From NCBI RefSeq assembly GCF_002885955.2, contig NZ_POQS01000004.1:18519-82518 (forward strand): a DNA stretch of 64,000 nucleotides, read 5' to 3'. The position numbers and the translations under genes were made by a program. The DNA comes from Achromobacter pulmonis (GTDB taxonomy: Bacteria > Pseudomonadota > Gammaproteobacteria > Burkholderiales > Burkholderiaceae_B). Positions 38,891 to 48,706 of this stretch are shown one piece after another. The notes under the pieces were generated by a model that was given only the letters and a program-made list of their open reading frames with translations, made no database searches and was not told the DNA's origin. How positions within the stretch are numbered: position 1 is the stretch's first letter; every line of letters starts with the position of its first letter.

Positions 38891-39367
38891 TCAGATGTAA
38901 CGCACGCCCAACACTTCATACTCGCGAACGCCAGCCGGGGCCTTGACCTCGACCACGTCGCCTTCGCTCTTGCCGATCAGCGCGCGGGCCACCGGGCTCG
39001 ACACGGAGATCAGGTTCGCCTTGATGTCGGCTTCGACGTCGCCGACGATCTGGTACGTCACGCGATCGCCCGAATCCAGGTCCTCGATCTCGACGGTTGC
39101 GCCGAATACGGCGCGACCTTCGGCCTCGAGGGCGGTGGGGTCGATCAGATGGGCATTGGAAAGCGTGCCTTCAAGCTCAGCAATCCGGCCCTCGATAAAG
39201 CCTTGGCGCTCGCGAGCTGCGTCGTACTCGGCGTTTTCCGACAGATCGCCCTGGGCACGCGCCTCGGCGATAGCGTTAATCACGGCGGGACGTTCCACGG
39301 TTTTCAGCCGCTGGAGCTCTTCTTGCAAGCGCTCGGCCCCGCGCACGGTCAAAGGAATGGCAGACAT
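38891..39367 (-). CDS. greA: GreA, transcript cleavage factor
   Basis: This 158-aa factor enters the RNA polymerase secondary channel and stimulates cleavage of backtracked RNA. The N-terminal coiled coil carries the acidic tip ([12 protein letters not shown]). The start is the ATG at 39367 ([10 protein letters not shown]), giving the usual length; a longer frame upstream reads through leader hairpins. In related bacteria greA follows carB; here about 11.7 kb separates them. The leader contains two terminator-like hairpins. Confidence 0.96.
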   Translation of the reverse strand: MSAIPLTVRGAERLQEELQRLKTVERPAVINAIAEARAQGDLSENAEYDAARERQGFIEGRIAELEGTLSNAHLIDPTALEAEGRAVFGATVEIEDLDSGDRVTYQIVGDVEADIKANLISVSSPVARALIGKSEGDVVEVKAPAGVREYEVLGVRYI

Positions 39368-39381
39368 GTCGTTTCCCAAAC

Positions 39382-39410
39382 AAAAGAAGAAAACGCCCCG
39401 AAGGAGCGTT
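39382..39410 (-). terminator. Intrinsic terminator inside the greA leader
   Basis: On the minus strand AACGCTCC pairs with GGGGCGTT (one G-U pair), 3-nt loop, then TTCTTCTTTT. It ends 15 bp before the greA start codon, so it must be read through for greA to be expressed. In E. coli, termination in the greA leader yields the short RNAs called GraL. Confidence 0.75.
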
Positions 39411-39477
39411 CTCGGTGAAGGCCGCAAAACGCGCGCCCGTGCCGTCGGGACTTCTTGACGGCGGCGCGGCAAACGAC

Positions 39478-39511
39478 CAAAACAAAACCCCGGCTCGGGT
39501 CGGAACCGGGG
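39478..39511 (-). terminator. Second terminator-like hairpin upstream of greA
   Basis: On the minus strand CCCCGG/CCGGGG closes a structured loop and is followed by TTTTGTTTTGG. Between it and the next terminator is another stem, GCCGTC/GACGGC (39441-39462). No minus-strand gene lies upstream to need it, so it belongs either to the greA leader or to a short RNA. Confidence 0.6.
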
Positions 39512-39940
39512 CAATCAAGGTCATATTGTGGGCAAAGTCCACCGGAATTGCAAGCCACCGGAGAAACCGTCGTTTTCGGCGGATTTCGATGCCGTAACCG
39601 TCCGAAAACGTGATTTTTTTCCAATGTCCTTGCGCAAACGCAAACCGGCCGCGCATGCCGGCCCAAAACATGGCGGATGCGGCGGCCGACGGGAAAAACG
39701 ACTGGAAAAAGACAGCTGAATCGGTTTAAAAATACAAATTGTCGAATTATTAACAAATCCATACATATGGGTCCGGATCGGTTCTTTTTCTGTGCGCCCG
39801 CCTCGGCCGGCCGCAGCCATCCCTGTCACTTCCGATGTAGGTAGCGGCGGGCGCCATGCGCGGCCCGCCCGCCCCGCCGTCGCGGACGGCCCGGCCCGCT
39901 GCCGGGTGCCGCGCAATGCACTGAGGAAGGAGAAACACCC
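39512..39940. other. Divergent control region of greA and the chemoreceptor gene
   Basis: About 430 bp without a supported gene. It is AT-rich near 39715-39770 (TTAATAATT and similar), where promoters for either direction may lie. A strong Shine-Dalgarno sequence (AGGAAGGAG) ends it before the chemoreceptor ATG. No clean -35/-10 pair could be fixed. Confidence 0.45.
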
Positions 39941-41536
39941 ATGCTTGAAAATTTGACGGTCCGCACCGGAATGCTGCTGGTGCTGGGCAGCTTCGTGATC
40001 GTCCTGACCCTGGCCAATGGCCTGGGCTGGACCAACGCCCAGCGCAGCGTCGCCGAGATCCGGGACTTGAACCATGTCGCGGTCGACCAGGTCGACCCGT
40101 TGTATCAGGCCGAAGCCGCCCTGCTGCGCACGCGGCTGGCGCTGAGCAGCGCCATGACAGCCCAACGGGTAGGCGCCGAGGACCAGGCCGGGCAGGCCGA
40201 GCAGCAGGCCATGGAGCACCTGGCGCTGGCGCGCGAGCGCTTCGCCCGCTATATCGACGTGCCCAGGAGCGGGCGCGACCAGGCCCTGGCGCAGGCGGTG
40301 CAGGGCAGCTTCTCGGAGTACGGCGCGGCGCTCGACGCGCTGAGGGCGGACGTGCGCGAACGCCTGCCCGCCAAGTACCAGGAAGACAAGGCATGGGCGC
40401 AGCGGGCCGACACCGGCTTCGCCCAGGACATGCAGGCGTTCCTGGCATGGACCGCCGAACGCAGCGGCGGCGTGCTGGCCAGTTCCCAGCGCACCTACTC
40501 CACCGCGCAGATATCGGCCACCGCGCTGGTCGCCATCGGGGTGCTGCTGACGGTGCTGTGCTGGCTCTTCATCCGCTTTTCGGTGCTGCGGCCGCTGCGG
40601 CAGGCCAGCGGCTATTTCGACCGCATCGCGGCCGGCGACCTGACGACGCGCGTGCATAGCCGTTCCGACAACGAGATCGGTTGCCTCTACGCCGCGCTCA
40701 GGCGCATGCAGGAAGGCCTGACCCGCACGGTGACCGCGGTGCGCAAGGGAGTCGAGGAAATCAACGCGCGCGCCGCCGAGATCGCGGCCGGCAATGCCCA
40801 CCTGTCGGTGCGCACCGAGCAGCAGGCGTCGGCGCTGCAGGAAACCGCCACCACCATGGAAGAGCTGGCGGCGACCGTCAAGCAGAACGCGCAGAGCGCC
40901 GCCCAGGCCAACCAGCTGGTGATGGACAGCATGGACGTGGCCGAACGCGGCGGCCAGAGCGTGGACCGAGTGGTATCCACCATGCAGGACATCTCGGCCA
41001 GCTCGCGCAAGATCTCCGACATCGTCTCGGTGATAGACGGCATCGCGTTCCAGACCAACATCCTGGCGCTGAACGCGGCGGTGGAGGCGGCCCGCGCCGG
41101 CGAGCAGGGCAAGGGTTTCGCGGTGGTCGCCGGCGAGGTCCGCACGCTGGCCCAGCGCGCCGCGCTGGCGGCCAAGGAGATCAAGGCCCTGATCGAGGCC
41201 TCGGTGGCCACGGTGACCGCCGGCTCGGCCCAGGTCGAGGCCGCCGGACGGACCATGCAGGAAATCGTGGGTTCGGTGCAGCGGGTGGCCTGCCTCATGG
41301 GCGAGATCTCCGCCGCCTCGGCCCAGCAGGCCAGCGGCATCGACCAGGTCGGCCTGGCGATCGCGCAGATGGACGAGGTCACCCACCAGAACGCGGCGCT
41401 GGTGCAGGAAGCCTCCGCCGCCGCCGCGGCGATGGAGGACCAGGCGCGGCGCCTGGCCGAGGCCACCGCGGTGTTCAAGACATTGTCGGGCCAGGCGATC
41501 GACGTGACGCCGACCGCCCGGCTGGTGCCCGTCTAG
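39941..41536 (+). CDS. Methyl-accepting chemotaxis protein
   Basis: This 531-aa receptor has a first membrane helix (about 10-30), a periplasmic four-helix-type sensor of about 150 residues, a second helix (about 186-207), a HAMP linker and the long signalling coiled coil with the conserved tip ([21 protein letters not shown]). It ends RLVPV without the NWETF-type pentapeptide, so it relies on other receptors or cytoplasmic contacts for CheR/CheB. It is convergent with uraA, sharing the CTAG of their stop codons. The ligand is unknown. Confidence 0.95.
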   Translation: MLENLTVRTGMLLVLGSFVIVLTLANGLGWTNAQRSVAEIRDLNHVAVDQVDPLYQAEAALLRTRLALSSAMTAQRVGAEDQAGQAEQQAMEHLALARERFARYIDVPRSGRDQALAQAVQGSFSEYGAALDALRADVRERLPAKYQEDKAWAQRADTGFAQDMQAFLAWTAERSGGVLASSQRTYSTAQISATALVAIGVLLTVLCWLFIRFSVLRPLRQASGYFDRIAAGDLTTRVHSRSDNEIGCLYAALRRMQEGLTRTVTAVRKGVEEINARAAEIAAGNAHLSVRTEQQASALQETATTMEELAATVKQNAQSAAQANQLVMDSMDVAERGGQSVDRVVSTMQDISASSRKISDIVSVIDGIAFQTNILALNAAVEAARAGEQGKGFAVVAGEVRTLAQRAALAAKEIKALIEASVATVTAGSAQVEAAGRTMQEIVGSVQRVACLMGEISAASAQQASGIDQVGLAIAQMDEVTHQNAALVQEASAAAAAMEDQARRLAEATAVFKTLSGQAIDVTPTARLVPV

Positions 41537-42843
41537 TTCCGGCGGCGCAGCAGCGCGTACAGGATGATGGCGCCGAAGGTGGCGGTGCCGATGCCGCCCA
41601 GGGTGAAGGTGCCCAGCTTGACGGTGAAGTCGCCCGCCCCCAGCACCAGCGTGACCGCGGCCACGATGAGGTTGCGGTTGTCGCTGAAGTCCACCTGGTT
41701 GACCACCCAGATGCGGGCGCCGGCGATCGCGATCAGGCCGAACACCACCACCGACATGCCGCCCAGCACCGGCGCGGGGATGGTCTGGATCAGCGCGCCG
41801 AACTTGGGCGAGAAGCCCAGCACGATGGCGATCAGGGCGGCCACCACGAAGACCAGGGTGGAATAGATGCGGGTCACGGCCATGACGCCGATGTTCTCGG
41901 CGTAGGTGGTGACGCCGGTGCCGCCCACCGCGCCCGACACCATGGTGGCGACCCCGTCGCCCACGAAGGCGCGGCCTAGGTAGCGGTCCAGGTCCTGTCC
42001 GGTCATGGCGCTGACCGCCTTCACGTGGCCGAGGTTTTCCGCCACCAGGATGATGGCGACCGGCACGATCAGGCCCATGGCCTCGGCCTTGAACACGGGC
42101 GCGGCGAACTGCGGCAGGCCGAACCAGGCGGCCGCGGACACCGCCGAAAAGTCTATCGGCTTGCCCAGGCCCAGGCCGTTGGCGAAGACACCGTACACCA
42201 CGCAGGCCAGGATCATGCCCACCAGGATGAGCAGGCGCTGCACCATGCCCTTGGTATAGACCGCGATGCCGCCGACGCAGAGGACGGTGACCAGCGCCAT
42301 CGCGGTGTCGAAGCCCGAGGCCCCCATCGCGCCCTTGGCGGCGATGGGCGCCAGGTTCAGGCCGATCACGGCGACCACCGCGCCCGTGACCACCGGCGGC
42401 ATCAGCGTGTCGATCCAGTTCGCGCCCGCGCCCGCGCGCGAGTTGGCGATCCAGACCAGCAGGCCGATCAGCGTATAGGCCAGGCCGCAGGCGATGATGG
42501 CGCCCAGCGCCACGCCGATATTGGCGTTGGGGCCGGCCCCGGCGTAGCCGGTGACCGCGATCACGCCGCCGATGAAGGCGAAGCTGGAACCCAGGTAGCT
42601 CGGCACCCGGCCGCCGACGAACAGGAAGAAGATCAGCGTTCCGATGCCCGACATCAGGATGGCGACGTTGGGATCGAAGCCCATCAGCAGCGGCGCCAGC
42701 ACGGTGGACCCGAACATGGCGACGACGTGCTGGGCGCCCATGGCCACGTTCTTGGGCCAGGACAGCCTTTCGTCGGGCGCGATGATGACGCCGGGCTCGG
42801 CGTCGTCGGCCAGGCGCCAGCGCGGAAAGTAGGAATTGGACAT
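41533..42843 (-). CDS. uraA: Uracil/xanthine permease (NCS2 family)
   Basis: This 436-aa inner-membrane transporter resembles UraA: start MSNSYFPRW, the early motif [33 protein letters not shown] and the late [18 protein letters not shown]. About 14 helices are expected. It imports uracil (or another nucleobase) with protons. The start at 42843 is chosen by family length; the longer frame is not supported. It shares its stop region with the chemoreceptor gene, which might sense a related compound; that is speculation. Confidence 0.92.
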   Translation of the reverse strand: MSNSYFPRWRLADDAEPGVIIAPDERLSWPKNVAMGAQHVVAMFGSTVLAPLLMGFDPNVAILMSGIGTLIFFLFVGGRVPSYLGSSFAFIGGVIAVTGYAGAGPNANIGVALGAIIACGLAYTLIGLLVWIANSRAGAGANWIDTLMPPVVTGAVVAVIGLNLAPIAAKGAMGASGFDTAMALVTVLCVGGIAVYTKGMVQRLLILVGMILACVVYGVFANGLGLGKPIDFSAVSAAAWFGLPQFAAPVFKAEAMGLIVPVAIILVAENLGHVKAVSAMTGQDLDRYLGRAFVGDGVATMVSGAVGGTGVTTYAENIGVMAVTRIYSTLVFVVAALIAIVLGFSPKFGALIQTIPAPVLGGMSVVVFGLIAIAGARIWVVNQVDFSDNRNLIVAAVTLVLGAGDFTVKLGTFTLGGIGTATFGAIILYALLRRRN

Positions 42844-42996
42844 GGATGCCCCGGGAAAGTGGTTCGAAGGGAGGATGGAGACTGCGAGCGGGCGCCAGTG
42901 TAAATGGGGCCGCGAACCACCCGCAACGTTTAAGTTCCGCGCGGCGATGCCGTACTGGTGGAAACCCCCAAATCCCGACTGGCGACAGGAGCAATC

Positions 42997-43407
42997 ATGG
43001 CGATCGATTCCATCCAAGGCACCTCCCGGCTCAAGAGCCTGACCGACCTGTGGGCCGAGCGCATCCAGGCCAGCCGGGCCCGCCAGGACGCGCCGGCCGC
43101 GGTGTCGGCGCAGGACGGCAAGATCCGCGTCAGCCAGCCGGGCGCGATGGCGGTGGGCGGCGCGCAGGCCTCCGAGGAAACCGACAACGAGGACGAATAC
43201 ACCCGTCAGATCAAGGAATTGCAGAAACAGCTGCAGCGCGTCATGGAGCAGATCGCCCGGGTCAAGGCCAGCGCCATGTCGGCCGAAATGAAGGCAAGCC
43301 AGGTGCAGGCGCTCAACGCGCAGGCGCTGCAGATCCAGGCGCAGATCTCGCAGGTGATGACGCAGCAGGCCCGCGCGATGCAGGGCGGCGTGTCGGCCAC
43401 CGCATAA
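42997..43407 (+). CDS. FlxA-like small coiled-coil protein
   Basis: This 136-aa hypothetical protein starts MAIDSIQGTS behind an AGGAG. The second half is a strongly predicted coiled coil (EYTRQIKELQKQLQRVMEQI, about residues 66-85, continuing through repeated Gln/Ala heptads). It resembles FlxA-like proteins, which are small and of unknown function. No signal peptide is visible. It stands alone between uraA (divergent) and the ABC importer; no terminator separates it clearly. Confidence 0.7.
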   Translation: MAIDSIQGTSRLKSLTDLWAERIQASRARQDAPAAVSAQDGKIRVSQPGAMAVGGAQASEETDNEDEYTRQIKELQKQLQRVMEQIARVKASAMSAEMKASQVQALNAQALQIQAQISQVMTQQARAMQGGVSATA

Positions 43408-43522
43408 TCCGCAAGCGGGCGCGGCCGCCCGCGCTGATGGGCCGCATCAAAATTTCTGATTGGACTCGCCGCAGGGCTGACATTACTGTCTCCGGACAAA
43501 TCTAAAACCACGGAGACAAACC

Positions 43523-44848
43523 ATGCACGCAATGCGCACAGCCCTCGCAGGGGCGCTGCTGGCCGCCTGTGCCGCGCCGGCCCTGGCCGGCACGGTGACG
43601 GTGATCACTTCGTTCCCCAAGGACCTGACCCAGGCCTACAAGGCGGCGTTCGAGAAGGCCAACCCCGGCATCACGCTGGAAATCCTGAACAAGAACACGG
43701 TATCGGGCATCGCCTACGTGCGCGAAACGCCCGCGGGCCAGCGCCCCGAAGTGTTCTGGGCCAGCGCGCCCGACGCGTTCGAAGTGCTGGGGCGCGACAA
43801 GCTGCTGGCCAAGTCGTCCGACGTGGCGAACAAGGATGTGCCGGACAAGATCGGCAGCTACCCCATCAACGATCCCGCCGGCATGTACCTGGGCCAGGCG
43901 CTGGCCGGCTACGGCATCATCTACAACACGCGCTACATCGCCGCGCACAAGCTGCCCGCGCCGGTCGAATGGAAGGACCTGCTCGCGCCGCAGTGGTTCG
44001 GCCACGTCGGCATCACCTCGCCGTCGCGCTCGGGCACCATGCACCTGACGGTCGAGACCATTCTGCAGGGCGAAGGCTGGGACGAAGGCTGGCGCACGCT
44101 GCTGCGCATGTCGGGCAACAGCAGCGCCATCACCGAGCGCTCGTTCGGCGTGCCCGACGGCGTGAACAACGGGCAGTTCGGCGCCGGCCCGGTGATCGAC
44201 TTCTTCGGACTGTCCAGCAAGTACTCCAAGTTCCCGGTCGACTTCGTCTACCCGTCGGAGACCGCCATCGTGCCGGCCAACATCGCCTTGATCGAGGGCG
44301 CCAAGAACACCGAGGAAGGCAAGAAGTTCATCGCCTTCACGCTCAGCCAGGCGGGCCAGGAGCTGCTGCTGCAGCCCAAGATCTCGCGCCTGCCGGTGCT
44401 GCCCTACTCCGCGCTGGCCGGCAAGATCCCGCCAGGCTATCCCGATCCGGCCGAAATCGCCAAGCGCAGCAAGGTGCAGTTCAACGCCGACCTGTCGCAG
44501 ACGCGCTACTACGTGGTGCAGTCGCTGTACGACCAGACCGTCACCTTCCGCCTGAAGGAACTGCAGGCGGCCACCAAGGCCATTTACGACGCGGAGGCCA
44601 AGCTGGGCGACAAGGCCAGGAGCGGCAAGGCCGCCGAGCTGCTGGAGCAGGCCCGCAAGCTGACCTGGGCGCCGCTGGTCGACGGCAAGAAGGCATCGGA
44701 CCCGGCCTTCCTGGCCATCTTCGCCGGCAACAAGAAAGACGCCGCCGTCAACCAGCAGATCACGCAGCTCGAAGGCGAGTGGAACGGGCAGGCCCGCGCC
44801 AACTACGAAGAAGCCGTGAAGCTGGCCCGGCAGGCCGCCGCGCTGTAG
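43523..44848 (+). CDS. ABC transporter substrate-binding protein (iron/phosphonate type)
   Basis: This 441-aa periplasmic protein has a signal peptide (cleaved near ALA-GT, residue 22) and the fold of family 1 solute-binding proteins (VTVITSFPKDLTQAYKAAFEK; later ITSPSRSGTMHLTVE). Relatives bind ferric iron, thiamine or 2-aminoethylphosphonate. It is larger than FbpA/AfuA (about 330-350), with an extra C-terminal helical part after residue 320. GGAGA precedes the ATG. It heads an operon with a fused permease and an ATPase. The substrate is not decidable here. Confidence 0.88.
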   Translation: MHAMRTALAGALLAACAAPALAGTVTVITSFPKDLTQAYKAAFEKANPGITLEILNKNTVSGIAYVRETPAGQRPEVFWASAPDAFEVLGRDKLLAKSSDVANKDVPDKIGSYPINDPAGMYLGQALAGYGIIYNTRYIAAHKLPAPVEWKDLLAPQWFGHVGITSPSRSGTMHLTVETILQGEGWDEGWRTLLRMSGNSSAITERSFGVPDGVNNGQFGAGPVIDFFGLSSKYSKFPVDFVYPSETAIVPANIALIEGAKNTEEGKKFIAFTLSQAGQELLLQPKISRLPVLPYSALAGKIPPGYPDPAEIAKRSKVQFNADLSQTRYYVVQSLYDQTVTFRLKELQAATKAIYDAEAKLGDKARSGKAAELLEQARKLTWAPLVDGKKASDPAFLAIFAGNKKDAAVNQQITQLEGEWNGQARANYEEAVKLARQAAAL

Positions 44849-44912
44849 CGGCGTAGCGGTATCCGCGGCCGGCGGCGGGCGGCAGCGCCCGGCCCGCCGG
44901 CCGATTTCCGGC

Positions 44913-44934
44913 GCCCCGTCCGCGCGGACGGGGC
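44913..44934. promoter_or_regulatory. Perfect 22-nt palindrome between binding protein and permease
   Basis: GCCCCGTCCGC followed directly by GCGGACGGGGC, with no T run after it. A stem in this position usually protects the upstream mRNA and lowers permease output relative to the binding protein. Confidence 0.65.
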
Positions 44935-44959
44935 ATTAGCAACGATTGCGGGATTCTCG

Positions 44960-46672
44960 ATGGATTATTCGGGCCATTCGCGCCTGCACGCCGGCCCTGT
45001 GCTGACGGCGCTCCTGGTGTTCGGCTTTTTGCTGCTGTTTTTGGCCATTCCGGTCGGCACGGTGTTCTACAGCGCCTTCGTGAACGCCGACGGCAGCTTC
45101 ACGATGGGCCATTTCGGCGCCTTCTTCAATCAGCCCCTGATGCAGGAGGCGTTCTTCAACAGCCTGTACGTGGCGGGCTGGTCGGCCCTGCTGGCCTCGC
45201 TCATCGCGGTGCCGCTGGCCTACCTGACGGTGCGCTTCGAATTCCGCGGCGCGCTGCTGATCCAGACGCTGGGCGTGCTGCCGCTGATCATGCCGCCCTT
45301 CGTCGGCGCGGTCGCCATGCAGCTGATCTTCGGCCGCTCGGGCAGCGTCAACCTGCTGCTGCAGGACTGGTTCGGCTTCACGCTGCCCTTCATGGAAGGG
45401 CTGAACGGCGTGATCTTCGTGGAGGCGCTGCACTACTTCCCGTTCATCCTGATGAACCTGGTGGTGGCGCTGCGCAACATCGACGGCGCGATGGAAGAAG
45501 CCGCGCTCAACCTGGGATCTCGCGGCTTCCGGCTGTTCCGGCGCGTGATCTTCCCGCTGGCGCTGCCCGGCTACGTGGCCGGCGCCTCGCTGGTGTTCGT
45601 GAAAGTCTTCGACGACCTGGGCACGCCGCTGGTGCTGGGCACCACCAACATGCTGGCGCCGCAGGCCTATCTGCGCATCACCCAGGTGAGCCTGGAAGAT
45701 CCGCTGGGCTACGTCATCAGCGTCATCATGGTCGGCTTGTCGATCCTGGCGCTGTGGCTGTCGGCGCGGGTGCTCAAGGGCAAGGACTACTCCACTCTGC
45801 AAAAGGGCGGCAACTCGCTGCACAAGCGCAAGCTGCGCCCCGCGGAAAGCGTGCTGGCCTATGGCTGGATACTGCTGGTGCTGCTGCTGGTGCTGTCGCC
45901 GCACATGGGCGTGCTGCTGCTGTCGCTGGCCAGCGTCTGGAGCTTCGCGCCGCTGCCCGACGGATATACGCTGGCGCACTATTCGGCGGTGTTCTCCGAA
46001 TCCCAGGGCATGATCGCCAACACCCTGCTCTATTGCGGCCTGGCCGCCGGCGTGGACGTGATCCTGGGCACCGCCATCGCCTACCTGATGCTGCGCACCC
46101 GGCTGCCGGCGCGCCAGTGGCTGGACTTCCTGGCCTCGGCGGCGCTGGCGATTCCCGGCATCGTGCTGGCCATCGGCTTTCTGCGCACCTTCCGCGGCAT
46201 CGAGCTGCCGGGCACCGGCACCTTGCTGACCTCGTCGTGGATCATCATCATGATCGCGTACTCGGTGCGCCGGCTGCCCTACGCGCTGCGTTCCTGCGTG
46301 GCCTCGCTGCAGCAGATCAACATCTCGCTGGAAGAAGCCGCGCAGTCGCTGGGCGCCACGCGCATGAGCACGATACGCCGCGTAGTGGTGCCGCTGATGG
46401 CCGGCGGCATGCTGGCGGGCTTCGTCACCAGCTTCGTGACGGCGGCCGTCGAACTGTCGGCCACCATCATGCTGGTGACCAAAGACAGCCAGGCGCCCAT
46501 GAGCTACGGTATCTATCTTTACATGCAGAGCGCCGCGGGCCGCGGCCCGGGCGCCGCGCTCGGCGTCCTGGCGGTCGCCGCGGTCGCCATCGGCACCTAT
46601 ATCTCGCACCTGCTGGTCGAGCGCGCGCAGACGCGCCAGCGGCCGGCGCGCCACGAAGGGGAAACGGAATGA
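44960..46672 (+). CDS. ABC transporter permease, fused two-domain type
   Basis: This 570-aa inner-membrane protein is two permease domains in one chain, as in FbpB, AfuB and ThiP. Two EAA-type docking loops are visible: EEAALNLGSRGFRLFRRVIF in the first half and EEAAQSLGATRMSTIRRVVV in the second. About twelve helices are expected. It overlaps the ATPase gene by 4 bp (ATGA). Confidence 0.93.
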   Translation: MDYSGHSRLHAGPVLTALLVFGFLLLFLAIPVGTVFYSAFVNADGSFTMGHFGAFFNQPLMQEAFFNSLYVAGWSALLASLIAVPLAYLTVRFEFRGALLIQTLGVLPLIMPPFVGAVAMQLIFGRSGSVNLLLQDWFGFTLPFMEGLNGVIFVEALHYFPFILMNLVVALRNIDGAMEEAALNLGSRGFRLFRRVIFPLALPGYVAGASLVFVKVFDDLGTPLVLGTTNMLAPQAYLRITQVSLEDPLGYVISVIMVGLSILALWLSARVLKGKDYSTLQKGGNSLHKRKLRPAESVLAYGWILLVLLLVLSPHMGVLLLSLASVWSFAPLPDGYTLAHYSAVFSESQGMIANTLLYCGLAAGVDVILGTAIAYLMLRTRLPARQWLDFLASAALAIPGIVLAIGFLRTFRGIELPGTGTLLTSSWIIIMIAYSVRRLPYALRSCVASLQQINISLEEAAQSLGATRMSTIRRVVVPLMAGGMLAGFVTSFVTAAVELSATIMLVTKDSQAPMSYGIYLYMQSAAGRGPGAALGVLAVAAVAIGTYISHLLVERAQTRQRPARHEGETE

Positions 46673-47754
46673 AGAAGGTCAGCGTCGAATGCCGCAATAT
46701 CCGGCTGTCCTATGGCAAGACCGAAGTGCTCAAGGACGTCAACATCAGCATCGAGCCGGGCGAGTTCTTCGCCCTGCTGGGCCCGTCGGGCTCGGGCAAG
46801 TCCACGCTGCTGCGCCTGATCGCCGGCTTCAACCGCCATAACGCGGGGCAGCTGCTGGTCGACGGCAAGGACATCAGCGCCACGCCGCCGTGGAACCGCA
46901 ACATCGGCATGGTGTTCCAGAACTACGCGCTGTGGCCGCACATGACGGTGTGGGACAACGTGGCCTTCGGCCTGGTCGAGCGCAAGCTGCCGCGCGCCGA
47001 GATCCAGGCCAAGGTGGAGGCGGCCCTGGACCTGGTGGGCCTGTCGCAGTACGCCAAGCGCCGCCCCAACCAGCTCTCCGGCGGGCAGCAGCAGCGCGTG
47101 GCGCTGGCCCGCACCATCGTCATCGAACCGCAGGTGCTGCTGCTGGACGAGCCGCTGTCCAACCTGGACAAGAAGCTGCGGGTGCAGATGCGCCAGGACC
47201 TGCTCAGCCTGCAGCGGCGGCTGGGCATCACCACCATCTTCGTCACCCACGACCAGGAAGAGGCCATGACCACCGCCGACCGCATGGCGGTGCTGGACCA
47301 CGGCGTGGTGCAGCAGATCGGCGCGCCCAGCACGCTGTTCGACTATCCGGTGAACCGCTTCGTGGCCAACTTCGTCGGCACCATGAACGTGCTCGAAGGC
47401 CAGGTGCGCGAGCGCACCAGCGCCAGTGTGGTGCTGGCCGTCGAAGGCGTGGGCGACCTGCATCTGCCGCTGTCCGGCGAAGCGCCGGCGGCCTCGCGGC
47501 TGGCGGCCAGCTTCCGGCCGCACACGGTGCAGATCGAAATGGCCGACGGCCTGGGCGACGCGCGCTACGTGTGGCTGCCCGGCATCGTGGAAAGCAGCGA
47601 ATTCCTGGGCGAATTCACCCGCTACCAGGTGCAGATCGGCGAGCAGCGCCTGACCGCCGACCAGTCCCACCTGGCCGGACTGTCGCCGTTCCCGGTCGGC
47701 GCGCCCGTATCGATAGGGCTGGAACCCACCCAGGTACGCTTGCTGGCGGCGTGA
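46669..47754 (+). CDS. ABC transporter ATP-binding protein
   Basis: This 361-aa ATPase has Walker A GPSGSGKS (about 38-45), signature [14 protein letters not shown] and Walker B VLLLDEPLSNLD, plus a C-terminal TOBE-like domain of about 110 residues, as in FbpC and PotA. The start is the ATG overlapping the permease stop; the longer frame upstream is a shadow. It energises the importer encoded by the two preceding genes. Confidence 0.94.
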   Translation: MKKVSVECRNIRLSYGKTEVLKDVNISIEPGEFFALLGPSGSGKSTLLRLIAGFNRHNAGQLLVDGKDISATPPWNRNIGMVFQNYALWPHMTVWDNVAFGLVERKLPRAEIQAKVEAALDLVGLSQYAKRRPNQLSGGQQQRVALARTIVIEPQVLLLDEPLSNLDKKLRVQMRQDLLSLQRRLGITTIFVTHDQEEAMTTADRMAVLDHGVVQQIGAPSTLFDYPVNRFVANFVGTMNVLEGQVRERTSASVVLAVEGVGDLHLPLSGEAPAASRLAASFRPHTVQIEMADGLGDARYVWLPGIVESSEFLGEFTRYQVQIGEQRLTADQSHLAGLSPFPVGAPVSIGLEPTQVRLLAA

Positions 47755-47764
47755 GTCCGCCGCC

Positions 47765-48706
47765 ATGGAAATCTATCAGATACGCGCTTTCGTCACGGTC
47801 GCGCGGCTGGGCAACCTGACCAAGGCGGCCGAGGCGCTGTCGCTGACCCAGCCCGCCGTCACCGCCCAGATCAAGGCGCTGGAACAAAGCCTGGGCGTGG
47901 CGCTGTTCGACCGCAGCGGCGGCCGGCTGGCGCTGGCCAAGGCCGGCGAAGTGCTACTGCCCACGGCGGAATCGCTGCTGGTGCTGGGCGCCCAGTTCAA
48001 GTCCGAGGCCCAGCAGCTGCAAGGCAGCCTGCACGGCGCGATCGAACTGGGCGTGCCCAGCGAGCGGCCCGACTTCCTGCGCCTGGGCGAACTGGCCTCG
48101 GCGGTCACCCAGCGCCTGCCGCTGGTCGAGCTCAAGACCCAGACCCTGCCCGCCGCCGCCCTGGCCGAGCAGGTCAGCACCGGCCGCCTGCCGGCCGCGC
48201 TGACCATCGCCGCCAACCCGCCGCGCGGCGTGCTGTGGCAGCCGCTGCGCAGCGTGCGCTACCGCATCGCCCTGCCCCAGGAACACGCCGCCGCCCTCAA
48301 GCGCGGCGGCTGGAAGGAAGTGGCGCAGCTGCCCTGGCTGGACGGCCCGGCCGGCAGCCACACCCACCTGCTGCTGCGCGACATGTTCGAACGCCACGGC
48401 CTGTCGCCGCGCGTCGTGATGCAGCACGACGACCAGGCCAACCTCGACACCCTGGTGCGCGCCGGCGCCGGCTGCGCGCTGCTGCGCGAGGAGAACGCCC
48501 TGGCCGGCGCGGCCTCCAGCGACTTCATCGTCTGGGGCCAGGCGCGGGTCGACGCGGTCCTGGCTTTCATCCTGCCGCACGAGCGCGCTAGCGAGCCCGC
48601 GCTGGTCGCGTTAAGCTCGATCATTCAAACCATCTGGAAACCGCGCACGCAGATCGCGCCGCCCCAGGTCCAGGCCTCATCCCCCGATCAATACCGTAAT
48701 GACTGA
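47765..48706 (+). CDS. LysR-family transcriptional regulator
   Basis: This 313-aa regulator has the N-terminal helix-turn-helix (LGNLTKAAEALSLTQPAVTAQIKALE, residues about 15-40) and a ligand-binding domain. It starts 10 bp after the ATPase gene on the same strand, which is unusual for LysR genes, usually divergent from their target. It may be co-transcribed with the importer and regulate it. Its end overlaps the phosphatase gene by 8 bp. Confidence 0.93.
   Translation: MEIYQIRAFVTVARLGNLTKAAEALSLTQPAVTAQIKALEQSLGVALFDRSGGRLALAKAGEVLLPTAESLLVLGAQFKSEAQQLQGSLHGAIELGVPSERPDFLRLGELASAVTQRLPLVELKTQTLPAAALAEQVSTGRLPAALTIAANPPRGVLWQPLRSVRYRIALPQEHAAALKRGGWKEVAQLPWLDGPAGSHTHLLLRDMFERHGLSPRVVMQHDDQANLDTLVRAGAGCALLREENALAGAASSDFIVWGQARVDAVLAFILPHERASEPALVALSSIIQTIWKPRTQIAPPQVQASSPDQYRND

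Noticed and set aside
39521..42994. 1157-aa open frame on the minus strand
   Set aside because: It runs antisense through the chemoreceptor gene and out of frame through uraA; composition is Arg/Gly/His-rich and no domain is seen.
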